Below, piece by piece: positions 26,499 through 27,628 of a stretch of 27,628 bases of DNA. Positions within the stretch are counted from its first letter, which is position 1, and the number at the start of each line of letters is the position of its first letter. This DNA is from an uncultured Alistipes sp. GTDB lineage: Bacteria; Bacteroidota; Bacteroidia; Bacteroidales; Rikenellaceae. The stretch lies in the NCBI GenBank assembly GCA_900546065.1, contig URBK01000028.1, forward strand, positions 1-27,628, read 5' to 3'. The notes below the pieces were generated by a model. That model did no database searches and was not told the origin of the DNA. It saw only the letters and a program-made list of their open reading frames with translations. Both the position numbers and the translations under genes were made by a program.

Positions 26499-26590
26499 CA
26501 TCGACAGAAGAAATCAAACGAACGGGAAAATTTCAACAATAAAAACAAAATCCTTCCGGCCGTCATCGGAAGCATAAAAAAGGTAAAAGT

Positions 26591-27628
26591 ATGTTGTTAA
26601 GATTTAAGATGGTTGAAGCGGCGCTGAACCACAGAGCCGTGGACGTTAAGGCACCGGCATCGCGCCCCTCGGAGTACTTCGGCGAGAAGGTATTCGGCCG
26701 CACCGCCATGCGTCGCTACCTTGACAAGCAGACCTACGAGGCTCTGCTCAACACCATGGAGAAGGGCACGCCCCTGCAGCTCGAGCTGGCGGACAGCGTC
26801 GCTGCCGGAATGCGCCAATGGGCTCTCGACAACGGAGCCGACCACTATACACACTGGTTCCAGCCCCTGACGGGCGGTACGGCCGAGAAGCACGACTCGT
26901 TCTCGGATCCCGACGGCAAGGGCGCCGTTCTGGAGACATTCACCGGCAAGGTGCTCGCACAGCAGGAGCCCGATGCCTCGTCGTTCCCCAACGGCGGTAT
27001 ACGTAATACATTCGAGGCGCGCGGCTACTCGGCGTGGGATCCCACTTCGCCAGCATTCATAGTCGACACGACCCTCTGCATTCCCACCGTTTTCATAGCC
27101 TACACGGGAGAGGCGCTCGACTACAAGGTGCCCTTGCTGCGCGCCATTGCCGCCGTCGACAAGGCTGCTACGGAGGTGTGCCGATACTTTGACAAAAACG
27201 TTGAACACGTTAATGTATATCTTGGTTGGGAACAGGAGTATTTTCTCGTAGACGAGAGCCTGTGGGCGGCACGTCCCGATCTGGTACTGACGGGACGTAC
27301 CCTCATGGGTCACGAATCAGCCAAGAACCAACAGCTCGAGGACCACTACTTCGGTGCAATACCCTCGCGCGTGATCTCTTTCATGAAGGATCTCGAGTAT
27401 GAGAGCCTCAAGCTCGGAATACCCCTCAAGACCCGTCACAACGAGGTTGCGCCCAACCAGTTCGAGGTGGCACCCGTATATGAGCAGGTAAACCTCGCGA
27501 ACGATCACAACCAACTGTTGATGACCGTCATGGACAAGATTGCCCGCCGCCACAACTTCCGCGTGCTGCTCCACGAAAAGCCTTTTATGGGCGTGAACGG
27601 TTCGGGCAAGCACAACAACTGGTCGCTT
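26591..27628 (+). CDS. Glutamine synthetase type III, GlnN (3' end beyond window)
   Basis: Makes glutamine from glutamate, ammonia and ATP in the cytosol; type III is the common form in Bacteroidetes, forming a double-ring dodecamer of subunits over 700 residues. Only the first 346 codons are present, with no stop before the window ends. Seen: N-terminal VKAPASRPSEYFGEKVFGRTAMRRY region, HYTHWFQPLTGGTAEKHDSF, the metal-binding Glu214 and Glu216 in GWEQEYFL, HNEVAPNQFEVAP (Glu285) and the nucleotide-region NGSGKHNNWS. The start ATG 26591 follows an A-rich leader. This frame lacks an end and so is easily overlooked in a list of closed frames. Confidence 0.95.
   Translation, partial: MLLRFKMVEAALNHRAVDVKAPASRPSEYFGEKVFGRTAMRRYLDKQTYEALLNTMEKGTPLQLELADSVAAGMRQWALDNGADHYTHWFQPLTGGTAEKHDSFSDPDGKGAVLETFTGKVLAQQEPDASSFPNGGIRNTFEARGYSAWDPTSPAFIVDTTLCIPTVFIAYTGEALDYKVPLLRAIAAVDKAATEVCRYFDKNVEHVNVYLGWEQEYFLVDESLWAARPDLVLTGRTLMGHESAKNQQLEDHYFGAIPSRVISFMKDLEYESLKLGIPLKTRHNEVAPNQFEVAPVYEQVNLANDHNQLLMTVMDKIARRHNFRVLLHEKPFMGVNGSGKHNNWSL

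Larger units (their letters stand above)
26086..26590. other. Divergent mutA / glnN regulatory region
   Basis: An AT-rich gap of 505 bases carrying one promoter element for each direction. It includes a small hairpin GGCG/CGCC at 26406-26419 and runs of A/T between 26290 and 26490. I see no cobalamin riboswitch box, no RNA gene and no credible small coding frame. Confidence 0.6.

Noticed and set aside
26086..26590. Cobalamin riboswitch for mutAB
   Set aside because: I looked for the conserved B12 box and GCCACTG-type elements on the minus strand and found none.

Overview
The window reads as one contig end from a gut-type Bacteroidales genome, most like Alistipes/Rikenellaceae. Grounds: GC-rich coding sequence with AT-rich intergenic gaps, Bacteroidetes-type promoters (a -7 element of the form TAnnTTTG, several with TTG about 20 bases upstream), few Shine-Dalgarno sequences, a type III glutamine synthetase, a Bacteroidetes-type HU protein, paired GH92 mannosidases and a two-subunit methylmalonyl-CoA mutase. 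The genus is an inference; the phylum is well supported. The first 48 bases are not genomic: they are an Illumina Nextera adapter with its index, so the true contig starts at base 49.

Layout. 49-650: 3' end of a secreted protein, probably an M23 peptidase. 733-5416: a promoter, two GH92 alpha-mannosidases (one with a Sec signal peptide, one lipoprotein), and a two-way terminator shared with a convergent secreted zinc-metalloprotease-like gene (DUF6055) on the minus strand. 7125-9772: a small SRPBCC protein, HU, a 29-residue basic protein of the AURKAIP1/COX24 (mS38-like) type, and ribonuclease G behind a long inverted repeat. 9888-15311: mfd, coaX and an outer-membrane barrel protein, joined by overlapping starts and stops. 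15312-16044: a gene-free purine-rich gap with degenerate 18-bp repeats. 16045-21664: TPR protein, lptC, a CNNM/CBS (CorC-type) transporter and a PpiD-like foldase, ended by a strong terminator. 22082-26085 (minus): mutA-mutB. 26591 to the end (plus): the first 346 codons of glutamine synthetase III, which runs off the window.

The GH92 pair has different predicted linkage preferences, suggesting stepwise trimming of mannose from N-glycans or mannans, although no SusC/SusD pair or regulator is visible. The coaX-to-ppiD stretch is mostly cell-envelope biogenesis (outer-membrane protein, LPS export, foldase), an order I recall from other Bacteroidales. The mutase operon belongs to the B12-dependent succinate/propionate pathway. 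I found no CRISPR array, tRNA, rRNA, insertion sequence or phage gene. No gene cluster here looks like a new multi-gene system; the points most worth a second look are the structured rng leader, the purine-rich repeats, the two GH92 active sites and the adapter contamination.
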